Source: Unio delphinus (lineage: Eukaryota > Mollusca > Bivalvia > Unionida > Unionidae). From it: a stretch of DNA of 64,000 bases. The notes below the pieces were generated by a model. It was not told the DNA's origin. It made no database searches and saw only the letters and a program-made list of their open reading frames with translations. Both the position numbers and the translations under genes were made by a program. The stretch spans positions 9,141,501 to 9,205,500 of the forward strand of contig JAQISU010001239.1 in assembly GCA_029339505.1 (NCBI GenBank), in the 5' to 3' direction. Positions 25,446 through 38,182 of the stretch are shown here, in pieces. Every line of letters begins with the position of its first letter. Position 1 is the first letter of the stretch.

Positions 25446-25623
25446 GCATTTATGTATGATGCGTTAGATGTATAGATATATGGTATTTATATATGATTGC
25501 GTGAGGTGAAAGTCACAACTGTTAGGTTTGACTCTGTGTAACCGGATATACTTCCTGGCTTCAGAGGGACGCCAGGCTAGTAGCAAAATACCTCAGCAAG
25601 TAGTTTACATTTATTCATTCCAG

Positions 25624-25870
25624 TCTCGTCATATGGACGACGTATTATTTATTTAATATCTTCTTTGCAGTCTCGTTATATGAATGACACCTGCATAATT
25701 TCATTCTACACAAATCTCGCCCCATGAACGAGAACTTCAGAATTTAGGGTTCACGATTGCATATGTCTCGTCATATGGACGACGTATTAATTATTTAATA
25801 TCTTCATTCTAGTCTCGTCATATTGATGACGCATTATCTTTTCGTATTTACATCTATCTCGTTATACGAG
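25624..25870. repeat. Six ~47-bp units, each with a TCGTnATAtgnACGA palindrome
   Basis: Units start with TCTCG at about 25,624, 25,671, 25,716, 25,766, 25,813 and 25,857. Most carry a small inverted repeat such as TCGTCATATGGACGA, followed by an AT-rich spacer such as CGTATTATTTATTTAATATC. The regular period and hairpins resemble iterated regulatory units. The stretch to 26,111 ends in AATAAA-containing DNA and TGTGACA and could be part of an LTR. Confidence 0.75.
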
Positions 25871-27015
25871 CCTTTTTATATATATTCATATTTGTAAATT
25901 CATTCATATACTTCTTTTTTTTGTCATTACGTTACTGAAATTCATAGTTCCGTGTTAGGAACATTTATTTAAATAGATTTTCCTTATATTTTGTAAAATA
26001 TTGGTGTCAGTGTTGATTTTTAAAATTGCGTTTATAAAATAAACATCTTATTAACGCAGTTGCGTTCCGTGTCTTCACTAATCCAGTCCCGACTCGGTCT
26101 ATCTTGTGACAGTGGTACGCATGCCATTTTTCTGGTGACTTAAATGCGCTTGTTTTGAGATTCTGATATTAACTGGGTCAGTACCTTTTGTTAACAACAA
26201 CAGTAAGTACTGATTAACAAATATTAAACAAAATAAAATTTAAATATGTACTACAGTACCAAAAAAAGAAAGCACAGTAGAAATGTCTGGTTTAACTAAT
26301 GCCATCTTTGCCTAAAGTTTTGTGGACCTGGAGCGAGTATTAGCTGTTCATGTTAGGTCCACTGTTCAACATGTTCAATGTTCACTGGACCTGGTTTTGA
26401 TCAGCGGGAACCCAAGACAGATTTTCTTTTTCATGGCAGAGGTTTGGTTACCATAACATGCATTTATTATACCATGTTAGGAAAAAATGAATGAAATGGA
26501 CAAATTAACAGAATGATACTTTTCATTGAAATTATGTAAGGAGAAAAAAATATGTTATTTAATAATACTGAAAAAAAAATCAAATAAATTTCACTACATA
26601 TGTAAATATGGAAATTTTTGCATTAATTTTACATAAAATAGTTCCAAGAAAACAAACTGGTTTCTTGAATGTGAAACCACTTGTCATGGATTCATTCTAC
26701 ACACATAGTGGACCAGACTAAGTTGAAAATAAATGGCTCTAGATATGACAATATTAAGCAGGCTTTATCGATGTGAGTGATGGATCTTTTATGATTGAAA
26801 AATATTAGAGAGGAATTTTGCTAAACTAAAAACTTGCTGCAACGGACTGCGTCATCAGGGATCAAACCATGGCAGCTCATGGATAAAGCAACAGTCATCA
26901 TTTGTAGATTTAGTATCAAAATGGATTAGGCCAATTTGTAACACAATTTTAACTGCAGATCCAGGTAAATAGCAAAACTAAATGTACTTTTATCATGTAG
27001 TTTTTGTAATTATGC

Positions 27016-27020
<5 letters not shown>
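25871..27020. other. No gene; possible LTR end at 26,111
   Basis: AAAATAAACATC near 26,036 followed by CTTGTGACA at 26,103-26,111 looks like the R-U5 end of an LTR. No matching start, primer-binding site or internal gag-pol is visible, so this is only a suggestion. The remainder is AT-rich. Confidence 0.3.

Positions 27021-27021
<1 letters not shown>

Positions 27022-27069
<48 letters not shown>
27022..27069. repeat. (TA)n microsatellite
   Basis: About 23 TA units. Confidence 0.97.
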
Positions 27070-27070
<1 letters not shown>

Positions 27071-27469
27071 TTTTATGCTTTTTTTGCCACATATTAGTAA
27101 TAAGTACGCTTTTACCTCTCTTGAGGGTTGGCATGTGTGAAGCTACAACAAAGCAGTTCAGATTCACATTTGATACAATTTCCTTACGATCAGGTACCCA
27201 GCCTAAATATCCCAAAATTTTACCATCTCTATCTCTCAATGCATCGGGTGCATTGAAAATCAGTATGCGGTTGCATGTTATGAAAAGTAGTTCACTGTTA
27301 CCAAAAGCAAGTCAAAGTGACTCAGAATTGAGTAACAAGCATTTTCAGGTGTTTGTATGCTACATCCTCAATATCATGGACACTGTTTAACCTACACTCA
27401 TGGAAAGTGGACAGTGGTACATGTATATAGACACATATAGATACATCTGTATGAAAGATATTTTTTTAA

Positions 27470-27560
27470 TATTGCTACAATGTCTGCAGTGTGGCAGGCT
27501 ATAGTGATGTCTACCATTTCTATAAGTATTTGGTATGACTCGGCCAGGCCGTATGAAAGT
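27470..27560 (-). mobile_element. Family B SINE fragment with internal deletion
   Basis: It carries ACAATGTCTGCAGTG and then TTTGGTATGACTCGGCC from the two ends of family B, with the middle missing. Confidence 0.7.
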
Positions 27561-27569
27561 TACCCAACC

Positions 27570-28400
27570 ATACCATTGTGACCTTATTTGCATTCTGGAG
27601 TAACATTTTTATGTATTTTCTGCTGTTTGTTATACCTTTAATATCTTGGTCAATAATTTGCATACACTCATAAAAAGTTTGTAGATACGTCTGGATAAAA
27701 GTAATTGAACAATACAAGCAATACTGTGAGATAAGTTTTCATGTCTGAATAACTTTTATATTTTTTGCCGTTACACTGTCATTATCATGAACCATATTTC
27801 ACCCACATAAATTTTGTAGATACATCAGCAGACAAAAAGTTTCATGCTTGAGTGGTTATTTTTACACTTCATTGTTACACTCCCATTTTCTTGGAACATT
27901 TTTAACCTTGCTTTTTTAAAAGTTAGTATGTTGATAAACATTAACAAAAGTAACAACTAGGCCAAATTTTACAGATTGTTTTTACTTGACTTACCTTTGT
28001 ATTGTCTTATTTGTTACATCCACAGTATCTTGAACCATATTTCAACAATCCTCACATCAAATTTGTGATTTAAGTAACATAACAATACCAAATCAAGTCT
28101 ATGTAACCCAGTTTTCATGCTTGAATGACATATATTTTCAACTTTATTATTTGTAACACTTGGTATCTTGGACCCTATTTCAGCAACACTTCCTCAAATA
28201 GGTATGACCATGTGTTTGTATATCAAAGAAAACAACTTAATTAGATGCAAATTGTTTTTCATACTTCATCACCTGGACTTTTTAGTTATTTGTTGGTGTG
28301 ATTATGAACTCCTACTTCTAGTTCTAGGCATCTGTTTATTTCCATATCCTGGACTTTATTTTGTTTTGCCTACTTCTATGCCATGTGTCACTCTGACCTA
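27570..28400. repeat. Degenerate tandem array, roughly 130-180-bp units
   Basis: Recurrent segments of the type TGTTACACTnnnATTnTCTTGGACC, CATATTTCA-CA and TTTTCATGCTTGAATGA appear four to five times with heavy divergence. The open frames inside have no family motifs. Confidence 0.6.
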
Positions 28401-28637
28401 ATTTTTACATACCGTATTTCATGTTTTTGTACATGAAATAATAATTATTAATTTCAATGTATGAAAAATTATATGTAAAATAAATAATTATCATTTTGTG
28501 GTAATGACCGTGTATGAAAAATAAAGGGATCATACCTGACAAGGCCTGTGGAACACACGACACCTGACATCCTAACGTACAAAACTAATGTACAAAATTT
28601 GTCTCATTCTGCTCAACTCAAGAAAAATCTGTTGTTA

Positions 28638-28639
<2 letters not shown>

Positions 28640-28691
<52 letters not shown>
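28640..28691. repeat. (GA)n microsatellite
   Basis: An uninterrupted GA run of about 26 units. Confidence 0.97.
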
Positions 28692-28694
<3 letters not shown>

Positions 28695-29990
28695 AGAAAA
28701 TAAGTTTTATTGTTCAGTTACCTGTCAGTTGTGCTATTCTTTATGTAGGCACTACAAGGGCACTATTATATATCATAGTCAATTAAAAGCTGAATAAATA
28801 TATCGTTTTGGTTGTAATTATGAGATCCATTGTCACTATGCCAGATGACTATGCAGAGGTAATATACATGCTAATTAAATATGCTTGACCTTTAGCTTGG
28901 TCTTTTCCAGTAAATACTGGACTGAAGACCAGATTCATCTCTACATATCAAATTAAGGAGGCACTATGTAGGGAATGAGGCTACCCATGGGGTATTGAAA
29001 ATGAGTATGACAAGCCCATTAGCTCAAGAAAAATATTAATCTACTGATAATTGTTCTAAGATATTAACTACCGGTATATATAAATCGAACTCACGGAGTC
29101 AATGACTTCTGCATTTATTATTAAAAGTAACTGGTGTTTTATATAATTTTTGTTACTTCATTACTGTATTGAGCCAATAAGATTAATTGCCAAATGGTCT
29201 GTGGTCTTCGCGTCTTCCTGTATTGAGATATTATTTTTACTGGATAAATAGACTCTAATGGCTTCTGAACTCATTTTAAAATGGGCTCATTAATGACGTC
29301 CAGCTGTTAATAAATAGTATATATTACAATGACATCAACAGAACAAATACATCAATCATTATATTTTCTTGCCAATACAAAAGACGAAGAAGGCCAATAA
29401 AATGAATGTGAATAGATTCTCAGTTATAAAACAGATGCCCTTTCTGAGTGAGCTGAGCAACGGGCTTTCTACACACTTATAATTGGTGAATATTTCTTTT
29501 GAATTTCTTTTCTTTATCGTTATTAGATGCCTCATATACACATTTACATGAAGATAACAGATAATTCAGGTTTGTTGAGGAAACAAATATTTATGTTTAT
29601 ATTTCTCATAGCAAATATACTCGGCAAAGAATAAATTGGTCGCTGTGCTTATCTAAGTGATACATCAGCATTTTTCTGACGTTTGAAACGTGATGCAAAT
29701 AAAAAGATAAAAATATGTAGTGAAATACAATAAAATAAAGAAACTATCAATGACTTTCATGCATGATTATAAACTACGATTGCTATTTTACGTGAATCTT
29801 CAACACACTTTATATACTTTGCTTGTAGTGAAATGCTTCATAAATTCCCAAAATGATCACCTAATGCTAATTTTTTTTTTTCGACAGGCATACTAGGATC
29901 GCTATTACCACCAATGAAACTTACACGAGTCAAACGCCTATACCATATAAATAAGCATTAATTACCATTGTTAAACTAAAAGAAGGAATG
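28692..29990. other. No gene supported
   Basis: AT-rich intergenic sequence between the GA run and the LINE. I see no repeat structure or coding signal strong enough to list. Confidence 0.55.
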
Positions 29991-30009
29991 AAGAAACATC
30001 ACATAGCAT

Positions 30010-30845
30010 ATGTGTAATACTGACCTGCTGCTGACTGTTATACAAACACTCCAGAAGCAAGAAGGCAAGATGCAACAACAGAAACAGATTGACAAGCTAA
30101 TAAATGAAATGGTTAAATTAGCTGCCCAGAGAGAGAAACCTTTGACTATCAGCAGACATTCACAAACCATTGGTCCTAAACCTATGTCTCTTAGTAAAAG
30201 TGTACAGACACCTGAAGTATTGCCAAAAGAAAACCCAATGCAGTTTTCCAACTCTGACACTGATTCAGCCAGAAGTAATAAAGCACCATACAAACCAATA
30301 TCAATACAAATTAAACATACTACTTTGCCTTCTATCAGCAAAGATAACATCCTCCTTATTGGTAGTTCCATTTTACATGGAATTAACAACAGAGGACTGA
30401 GGCACTGTGTTAGAAAGCATGCCATTTCAGGTGCCAAAATACAGACAATACTGGAAGATATAAAAATATATGATCTCTCCAAGTTTACTAAAATAGTACT
30501 CTATACTGGAGGGAACAATGCCAGTGAAGGGCTGATCTAGAACTTTTTGAAGAACTATATGACCAATTACTTAATTACATTCATAAGCAAAATCAAAGCT
30601 GTCAGGTTGCATTGTGTGACATGGCCCCCAGGGGAGATTGTGAAGTGTTAGATATCAATGAGGTCATCCGAAGGCTGGCAAGTGAATGGAAGTGTGATAT
30701 TGTTTACAATTACATGAGTTTCCTGGATGAAGAGGGGCAAGTGATGCAACATCTATTTGGAAAAAGAGATGAGATCCACCTGTCTACCAAAGGGGTGGGA
30801 AAGCTGGCAAAAAATATAAATGCAGTTATTCATGTAGTCTGGTCT
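30010..30845 (+). pseudogene. LINE ORF1: coiled region and SGNH-esterase-like domain
   Basis: A short Gln/Lys-rich helical start is followed by an SGNH-hydrolase-like block: NILLIGSSILHGI (nucleophile Ser block), YTGGNNAS (Gly/Asn blocks) and, after a frameshift at about 30,536, DEIHLSTKGVGKL (the DxxH block with the catalytic His). Esterase domains of this type occur in ORF1 of CR1- and L2-type LINEs. A stop at 30,538 and the frame change make this copy inactive. Confidence 0.7.
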
Positions 30846-30951
30846 TAACAGTCACATTACAAACTTCATTCATCACCATAAACCCAATGTAGGTCAAAAC
30901 AACATCAGACAATATGGTCAGCCATATCAATACAGGCAGTACACTATGGGA

Positions 30952-31056
30952 TGTGTTTACTGTGGTGAGATCAAACATTCAGCACAGGAATGCAGGCACA
31001 GACAGCCAATACAATGCCATCAGTGTGGTAGCTTTGGACACAAAGCCAAAACTCAC
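30952..31056 (+). pseudogene. LINE ORF1 tail: two CCHC zinc knuckles
   Basis: The first knuckle (30,952-30,993) is CVYCGEIKHSAQEC, a perfect C-x2-C-x4-H-x4-C. The second (31,015-31,056) is CHQCGSFGHKAKTH, with His in place of the last Cys. This reading frame differs from the esterase frame, so a frameshift lies between them. Confidence 0.75.
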
Positions 31057-31456
31057 ACTAGATTTATGGAATAGGAAAAGGGCAATGAGGCCATCTCAAT
31101 TCCACAGGAAGACTCTATTCAACAGGAGGACCAATCTATCTATCAAGGACCGTCATATACACTGGGCATCCCTTGTCAAAACAGATTTGATCCACTTGTT
31201 GATGCATGTTCTGAATGTGGAACCTTACAAGCTTATACATATTCCAACAGGAACGATAGTTCAGATTTATACAATGATTATACAAGTAGAAAATGCAGTT
31301 GTAGAAAAACTAATTTTTTTATACAGTAATGATAGTTGTAATGATGATAACTGTGAACATAGTTTTAATACTTTCAATGTCTCCTTGAGTGCCTGTAATA
31401 GCATTGATATTAGTCTCTTGAATTTAGGAGTTTCTAGCAAAGTTTTACACACAGGT

Positions 31457-32313
31457 CATTTAAATATTCAGGGTTTTCGACGAAAGATTGATCAAGTGAA
31501 GTTACTGTTAACCTCTCCAAATAATAATATCCATTTATTTGGACTCTCGGAAACAACGTTAACAGAAAATCAGGGTGAAAATTTCTTATATATTAATGGC
31601 TATGAAAAACCTTATCGTAAGGATAGGAAAGCAGTCAGTGGTGGGCTCCTTGTGTATGTTAAAACCGGTACTATTTGTAAAAGACGGGAAGACCTAGAAA
31701 TACTGGAAATAGAATCCATTTGGCTACAGATCACTCCAGAAAAAGCAAAGCCCTATTTAGTAGGTTTTGTGTATAGACCCCCATCATCATATACTAATTG
31801 GTGTGAATATTTTGAACTTCAAGTAGATAAAATTTCAAATGAAGAGAAAGAATTTTACATTCTAGGTGATATAAATCGAGACCTTCTCAAAGATCAAATA
31901 GAAGGGAATTGGATGAAATTTATTGATTCGTTAGGTATGGAGCAACTAGTAAATGAACCCACCAGAGTAAAATCTACCTCTAAAACACTTATAGATCATA
32001 TTTATACCAATATAAAAGAAAATGTTTTGGAAGTAATGGTTCCAAAGATTGGTATAAGTGATCACTTTCCAATTTTTCTAACACGTAAAGTCAATGGCAA
32101 ATCAACAAAAAAAAATATCCATAAATCCATAACTTATAGGTCCTTTCAAAACTTTGATACTTTTAAATTCCAAGAAGATCTAGAACAGATTCCATGGAAT
32201 ACAGTCCAAATCTTTGAGGATATTGATGATGTTTTATATACTTGGACAGATCAGTTCATCAGTACAGTGGACAAGCATGCCCCTTTAAAAACACAGGATA
32301 AAGAAAGACCATA
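31457..32313 (+). pseudogene. LINE endonuclease (APE-like)
   Basis: The frame is intact and carries the APE endonuclease series: HLNIQGFRRK (first strand), LSET (catalytic Glu), GGLLVYVK, VYRPPSS, GDINRDL (the family's GDxN/D block) and SDHFPI (catalytic Asp-His). It is the best-preserved part of the LINE. The open frame ends at 32,314 before the RT. Confidence 0.85.
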
Positions 32314-32684
32314 AGCCAGGCTGGATCTCCCTAGAAATTTTAGACGCAATAAAGCAAAAAGACCAACTAAAATCAGTAGGAAATCAAACTGAATATAGAG
32401 TTTGGAGGAATAAAGTTCATAAAATGATACATCAAGCCAAATAAGCACACTACAAAAAAATGCTGGATGAAAACCAAAATAACCCGAAAGCTATCTGGAA
32501 AGTGTTTACAGGTTTTGGTGCGGGCAAATGTAAGCGTAAAACTGAAATTTTATCCCTCAATCATGAGGGCATTTATACTGATAATCCAAAGGACATCTCA
32601 GATATTTTTAATAATTTTTTTTGTTCAAATTGCTGAAAAACTTAAAGAACCCAGAACTTCATCTTTTCATCAGGACTCATTTTT

Positions 32685-33683
32685 GTGCTAAAAAAACTAC
32701 AAAACAATATAAAATTTGAAATACCTGAAATGAGTCCAGAATTTGTGTTGAAATATATTAAAACAATGGATGTATGTAAAGCTACAGGACATGATATGAT
32801 TGGACCAAGGCTACTAAAAGTGGCTGCACCTGCAATTGTAGAGAGTACAGTTTTCATCTGTAATGAAAGTATTAGGTCTAATAAATCTCCACAAAGATGG
32901 AAAACTGCCAAGGTTATATCACTGCATAAAGCAGGAACAAAAGATGATGTAAATAACTACAGACCCATCTCTATCCTTCCTTGTCTTTCCAAATTACTAG
33001 AAAAACAAGTACATGATTCTTTTCTCAACTATTTAAACACTTATGATCTTATTCATGATAATCAGTCTGGCTTTCGCCAGAATCACCCCTGTGAAACTGC
33101 ACTTGTATCTTTGATTGATAAATGGCTGAAAGCGTTAGATCAAGGAGAAATGGTGGCACTATTATGGTTGATTTTCATAAAGCTTTTGATCTTGTAGACA
33201 ATGAAATTTTGCTTGAAAAACTAAAGATTTATCAATGTAGTGAAAACTCTAAACTGGTTTACTTCTTACTTAACCGACAAAGTGCAAAAAGTATCTTATA
33301 ATGGTCAACTTTCTGAAAGTAAAAGTATTAATTCTGGAGTACCACAAGGCTCTATCCTTGGACCTCTGTTATTCATTCTATTTACCTCTTAAGATTGGAA
33401 CTTCAATTTCTTCCACTGACCTCTATGCAGATGATACTACACTGTCTGAGATTGGTAAAACCAAAACGGTACTTGAAAATAACTTACAAGATGCTCTCAA
33501 CAGACTTCAAGTATGGTGCAAGGAAAACAGTATGATCATAAATACAGAAAAAACGAAAGCCCTACTAGTTACAACACAACAAAAACGTGGAAGACTAGAT
33601 AGCGACAAACTTAATGTTTTTTTTGACAATGTGAGCCTTAATATGACCTCTCAAGATAGAATTCTTGGTATAATTTCGTAGAT
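32685..33683 (+). pseudogene. LINE reverse transcriptase
   Basis: The RT blocks are easy to follow but fall in three frames. They are ATGHDMIGPRLLK, NNYRPISILPCLSKLLEK, SGFRQNHPCETAL, then FHKAFDLVD after a frame change near 33,150, GVPQGSILGPLLF near 33,340, and the catalytic YADD at 33,424-33,435. At least two frameshifts and a stop near 33,390 disable it. Confidence 0.85.
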
Positions 33684-33689
33684 AACAAT

Positions 33690-34268
33690 CTTACGTGGTC
33701 TATTCACATTAAACACATTTCAAAAAAGGTTAATTCTTATCTTTGGCTACTGAGGAAAATAAAAACATACATTCCTCTTCAGTATAGGGTCATCTGTTAT
33801 AAAAGTTATATTCAGCTATATCGGGAGTACTGTAACGTAATTTGGGGTAATACCTCTAATTCAAACATAACAACACTTATAAGGCTCCAATAGAGGGATT
33901 GCCATTTAATTCTAGATCAATGTATAGACAATTTTCAGGATGCAATGAATAATATAAAGATTTTAACAATACATGAAAGAATATTTCTTAGAAAAGCCAA
34001 ATTGATGTATAAAGTATCCAGAAAATCCATTCCTGTCTATCTAAGCAATATCTTTTACCAAAGAGATGCTGATGGTACTCCAAGTTTAAGGTCTATAAGA
34101 AGAAAAAATTACATTATACCAAGGCCAAAGAAGGAATTGTTTAAAAAAAGTTTTCAATATACTGTTCCAGTAGTATGGAACAACATTCCCAGCGACATAA
34201 GGCAGGCTCCTAGCATTTCTTCATTTCATAATCGATGTCTTAAATGGATGAAATCTTTAGAAAATTGA
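33690..34268 (+). pseudogene. LINE ORF2 C-terminal region
   Basis: After the RT, broken frames lead into a 107-codon stretch (33,945-34,268) ending in FHNRCLKWMKSL. A short C-terminal segment ending in a sentence like this is typical of CR1/L2-type ORF2 proteins. Its function is unknown. Confidence 0.65.
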
Positions 34269-34589
34269 ACAGTGCAAATACCAAAAAAAAAATACTGCCT
34301 GCTTGTCTGTATTTTTGCATCATTTTCAAAGCTGAATGTTTCAACGCAAAATGATATTTTATGTTTCTTATATGTTTATGTTTTTACAGATGCCTGTGCA
34401 TGTGTTCCAGGCTTGATACTTTGAAATTTAAAATTCCTTAATTATTTAGCGCTGAACCAGACTCTTCACATCATGTTGTATGTATTGTATATATTGTACA
34501 TAACAGATAGAAGGCCTCAAGGTAGATTAGTTCTGTAACTAATTGAGTTACCTTCTCTAAATAAAGTCTTTATTATTATATGATCTTCC

Positions 34590-35170
34590 TCCCCCCCCCA
34601 AAAAAATAATTAGTAATAAATATGTTATTTAGTAAGCAGTGTTATATGCATATCTGAGTTAAGGAAATAAGGTGGGATATAAGATATTAACATATACATG
34701 TATTACTTACCACTGTCTGGATTCATGATTTGTAACACACTCGTTCTTCAAAATATAGCAACCAGTTGAAAATGAATTGACAACTTGTGCCTCAGTTAAG
34801 AACGTGTCCAAAGTTAGTCATTACACATAACTTGCTTAGCAAAACAATACCCTGGGCATTTGATGTACCTAAATCGAACTTTGGTATACATGTACAGGTA
34901 TTTTGAATCCGTTTGAAAAGTAAATTTTCACAGAAAATTGTTTTATGTATGAAAAATAATAGGATGACTGAAAAAATATTAAATTTTGTGTAAAAAAAAA
35001 AATATGAAAGAATTAATTATTATTTTTATGGCTTGTTGGTGTACGAAAAATTAAAGGGTATGAAAAATAACATGTACTACGGTATTTTGATTTTAAGCTG
35101 TCCCTTTTGTTCATCCTGAAACATGTAGGACTTTATGTCACCTACGCTCATGAATTTTGACATACATTGG
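34590..35170. other. No gene supported
   Basis: AT-rich sequence. ATGAAAAATAA-type motifs recur near 34,950-35,070 and also near 28,460-28,520, so a small shared repeat may be present. I could not define ends. Confidence 0.4.
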
Positions 35171-35179
35171 TTTGTCATG

Positions 35180-36560
35180 AAGAGAAGATCTATCAGACCA
35201 AAATAAGATCACTTTTTTAAAAATAGAACAAATATTTTAAAAGCTTTTCAAAAACTGCTAAACATATATTTACTAAACTTTACAGAAAGCATCCTGCCAT
35301 TAGGACCTTTATACCAATGATGCCCATCCACTATCAAATATGAATACTATTTTCAAAATTGCTAAATAGAATTTGATTAAACTTTACAGCAAGCATCTTG
35401 GCGTGAAGACCTTTTAAATTTGTACAAAATTAAGCAGATTGACCATCAAATACAGCCACATTTTCTGGAGAAAAAAAAACTTCCAAATGCTTCTTCTCTG
35501 GAATTGCTGCATAGAATTAGAATAAACTTGAGGGCAAGCATTCTAGCCCAAGACCTTTCCAATTTAAACAAAATGATACTTATCAGCCACAATATGTCTG
35601 CTGTTAAAAATAGAAAAACATTTAAAACTATTTCTCCTTGAAAACTGTTGAATAGAATTTGGTATAACTTGACAGAGAGCATCCTGACATAAATACCTTT
35701 CAGATATGTGTGCAGTAACTACCAATACAGAAATATTTAAATAATTTCATAAAAACCACTTAAAAGAATTTGATCATTCTGAATTCTGCATAGAAGCCGC
35801 TCAGTTTTATGGAGGATTCAAATCTGCCAACAAATATAGCCACAGTTGCTAAAAATTTAAAATACTTTAAAAGGCTATTGATAACTGCTGATCTGAATTT
35901 GACTAAACTTTACAGAAAGCATTGAGGTGAAAAGAACTTTAAGATGTATACAAATTACACCAGTCAAATATGTCCGCTGCTACTATATTCAAAATCGATA
36001 AATATTTGAACTACTTTAAGATGTTTACAAATGATGCCAAACTAGGTACTGACAAATATGGCTGTTATTATCATATTTAAAGAATTAAGTATTTTAACTA
36101 ACTTCATAGCAACTATGCCACTGATTTGCATCAAAACGGACATTTTTTGGCAACAGTGGAAAATACTTTAAATGAATGCTCATAACGACTAACAGTCTAC
36201 CATCAAATATGGTTTCTGTTACAAAAAATATGAAAAATCTTTCATAAATTATCAAATACAACTTAACGTGATAAAATGCATCTTAGAGTGTTCTAGCTTG
36301 AACACTTTTCATAATGATGCTGTTCTGCCATCAAGTGTTGCTAAAGTTTCTAAAAGTAGAAAACATTTACACAACATATTCTCAAAAAGCTGCTGAACAA
36401 TAATTAGACCAATTTTGACACTGGTTGCCTTGTATTGGGGGCTTTTAATTACATCAGTGATAAAGATGTGCCATCAAAAAATGAACAAAAGATCCCACAA
36501 ATCAGAAGTCATGAAAGAATTCTTTTCATAACATGCAATCAACACCACTGTGGAAAAAAA
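35180..36560. repeat. Divergent satellite-like array, roughly 150-190-bp units
   Basis: About eight units share, in order: AACTGCTnAAnAGAATTTGA, TAAACTTTACAGnAAGCATC, a GACCTTT segment, then a CCATCAAATATG segment and AAAAATnnAAAAATATTTAAA. Divergence is high and unit length drifts. The open frames here are not genes. Old tandem arrays of this kind are common in mollusc introns and intergenic DNA. Confidence 0.8.
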
Positions 36561-37005
36561 GAAGCAGAAAGCATCCTGTTGACCCAGATTTCATGACCAA
36601 ACCAATCTTGCATTTGGCTGTTAGGCAGTTGTCAGCCAGGTGAGTGAACTCTGGTCCACTCGGGCATCTTGAATTTTTGTAATGTTACCCTGTCTTTTTA
36701 AACTCTTCAGTGTGAAAACTTAGAAATTTTCAGTGATGTACAGTTCATGCTGAGGCTGTAACAGGTAAAAAAAAAACCTGAAAATAACAGCCCATTGCAA
36801 TTTTCATTCGGTATTCTATTAGCATAAATTTACCAGACAGAAAGGAGTAGGTGAAATTAGTTCCAATAATACTTATGATAATTTTAATAAAAATAGGTAG
36901 TGTTTTAAGTTTTGCTTTTGATAGCAGATATAATTTGAATTAGTCACTGCTACCTCGGGTGTTGTATTTAATTGCTTACAAGACCAACTACAAATGGCAC
37001 AGGTC

Positions 37006-37132
37006 CAGATCTACTGTCACATAATGTGCTGACCAATCAGATCTACTGTCACATAATGTGCTGACCAATCAGATCTACTGTCACATAATGTGCTGGCCAA
37101 TCAGATCTACTGTCACATGTGCTGGCCAATCT
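37006..37132. repeat. 32-bp tandem repeat, about 4 copies
   Basis: The unit is AGATCTACTGTCACATAATG followed by TGCTGACCAATC. The first three copies are almost identical and the fourth has a short deletion. Confidence 0.93.
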
Positions 37133-37280
37133 AGGTCTATGTGGTTTGTTAGGAGTAATCAGTAGAACAATGGTCAATGACCATGACTTAAAGTAGTCAG
37201 AAAAATAAAAATAGAACTTTATGCTTACTGCACAATTAGAAATGCATGATTATAACATGTGACATCATTTTTACCTAAAT

Positions 37281-37606
37281 GTTTGTTTGTTTGTTTGATT
37301 AGGATTTTTAACATAGCTTTAACAATTTTTCAGTCATATCGCTACGATGTCTGCAGTGAGGCAGTTTATAGTGATGTCTAGCACTGAGACATCATGCCGC
37401 AGACATGTAGCATGATATCTCACCTAGTCACATTATCCTGACACCAGGCCGACCAGTCCTAACACTAACCTCTTTATGCTGAGCGTCATGCGAGGCAGCT
37501 GTTAGTACCATTTTTGTAAGTCTTTGGTATGACTCGGCCGGGGATCGAACCGACGACCTCCCGCTTCCGGGGCGGACGCTCTAACCACTAGGCCACCGGA
37601 GCGGTT
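37281..37606 (-). mobile_element. tRNA-derived SINE, family B, copy 3
   Basis: The best-preserved family B copy. On the minus strand the head reads CCGGTGGCCTAGTGGTTAGA (A box) with the B-box GGTTCGATCCCCGG. A TTACCTAA duplication flanks it (37,271-37,278 and 37,605-37,612). The TGTTTG-rich tail lies at 37,281-37,300. Confidence 0.9.
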
Positions 37607-38182
37607 ACCTAACTGTAATATAGTACATTGAACCGAGAGAGACTGGATGTAAAATGACATTGCGACTTCAAAAGCATATTAAACTGAAGGACGGGGTTGC
37701 TAATTCAAATAATGACATAACAAATTCTTGTGCTGGTTTAATAGCTGCCAAAATAGTCTTATAAAAGAAAATGACAAATCTGTGTATAAAGTGAAATATG
37801 AAAAATATTTTTTGGACACAGGAGCACAGTGGTGATGCGATGCAATAGAAATTATTATAGATATAAATAATTTAACATCTACAGTAGATGGGTTTGTTTT
37901 GGGGTTTTACTGTCAGCAATACATTGTAATAAGGTGGTTTAGTGCTTCAGCAATTGGAGTAAAGTGTTTTGTCCAGGAACAAACCCAGGGTTATCTGATA
38001 GTAGAATCTGAATAGGAACAAACAGTATAAAAAAATATAACAACATTATCTATCCAATTTTTATTATAAAAGTTAAAAACTTATCCCCAAAATCAGAGAA
38101 GATTAGGTTTAGTTGACATTAAGAATCATTTACTATATACAAGTTTTTAAGCTAACCAAGCAATTTAATCAATAGAGCATAG

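Larger units (their letters stand above)
29990..34585 (+). mobile_element. CR1/L2-like non-LTR retrotransposon, dead copy
   Basis: A nearly full-length LINE on the plus strand. In order it has an ORF1 with an SGNH-esterase-like segment, two zinc knuckles, an APE-type endonuclease, reverse transcriptase and a C-terminal thumb region. Frameshifts separate most parts. The 3' end carries AATAAAGTCTTTATTATTATAT at about 34,560-34,580 and not a long poly-A tail, as in the CR1/L2 group. The clade call rests on the esterase-type ORF1 and the YRPISILPCLSKLLEK style of the RT. It could be another Jockey-superfamily clade. Confidence 0.85.

Noticed and set aside
25500..26111. A solo LTR
   Set aside because: The right end looks LTR-like, but no TG start, duplication or second copy could be found. 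Kept only as a low-confidence note.
29976..30482. A 168-codon open frame opposite LINE ORF1
   Set aside because: It is the complement of a recognised coding region, with a Cys/Leu/Ser-rich composition typical of an antisense shadow.
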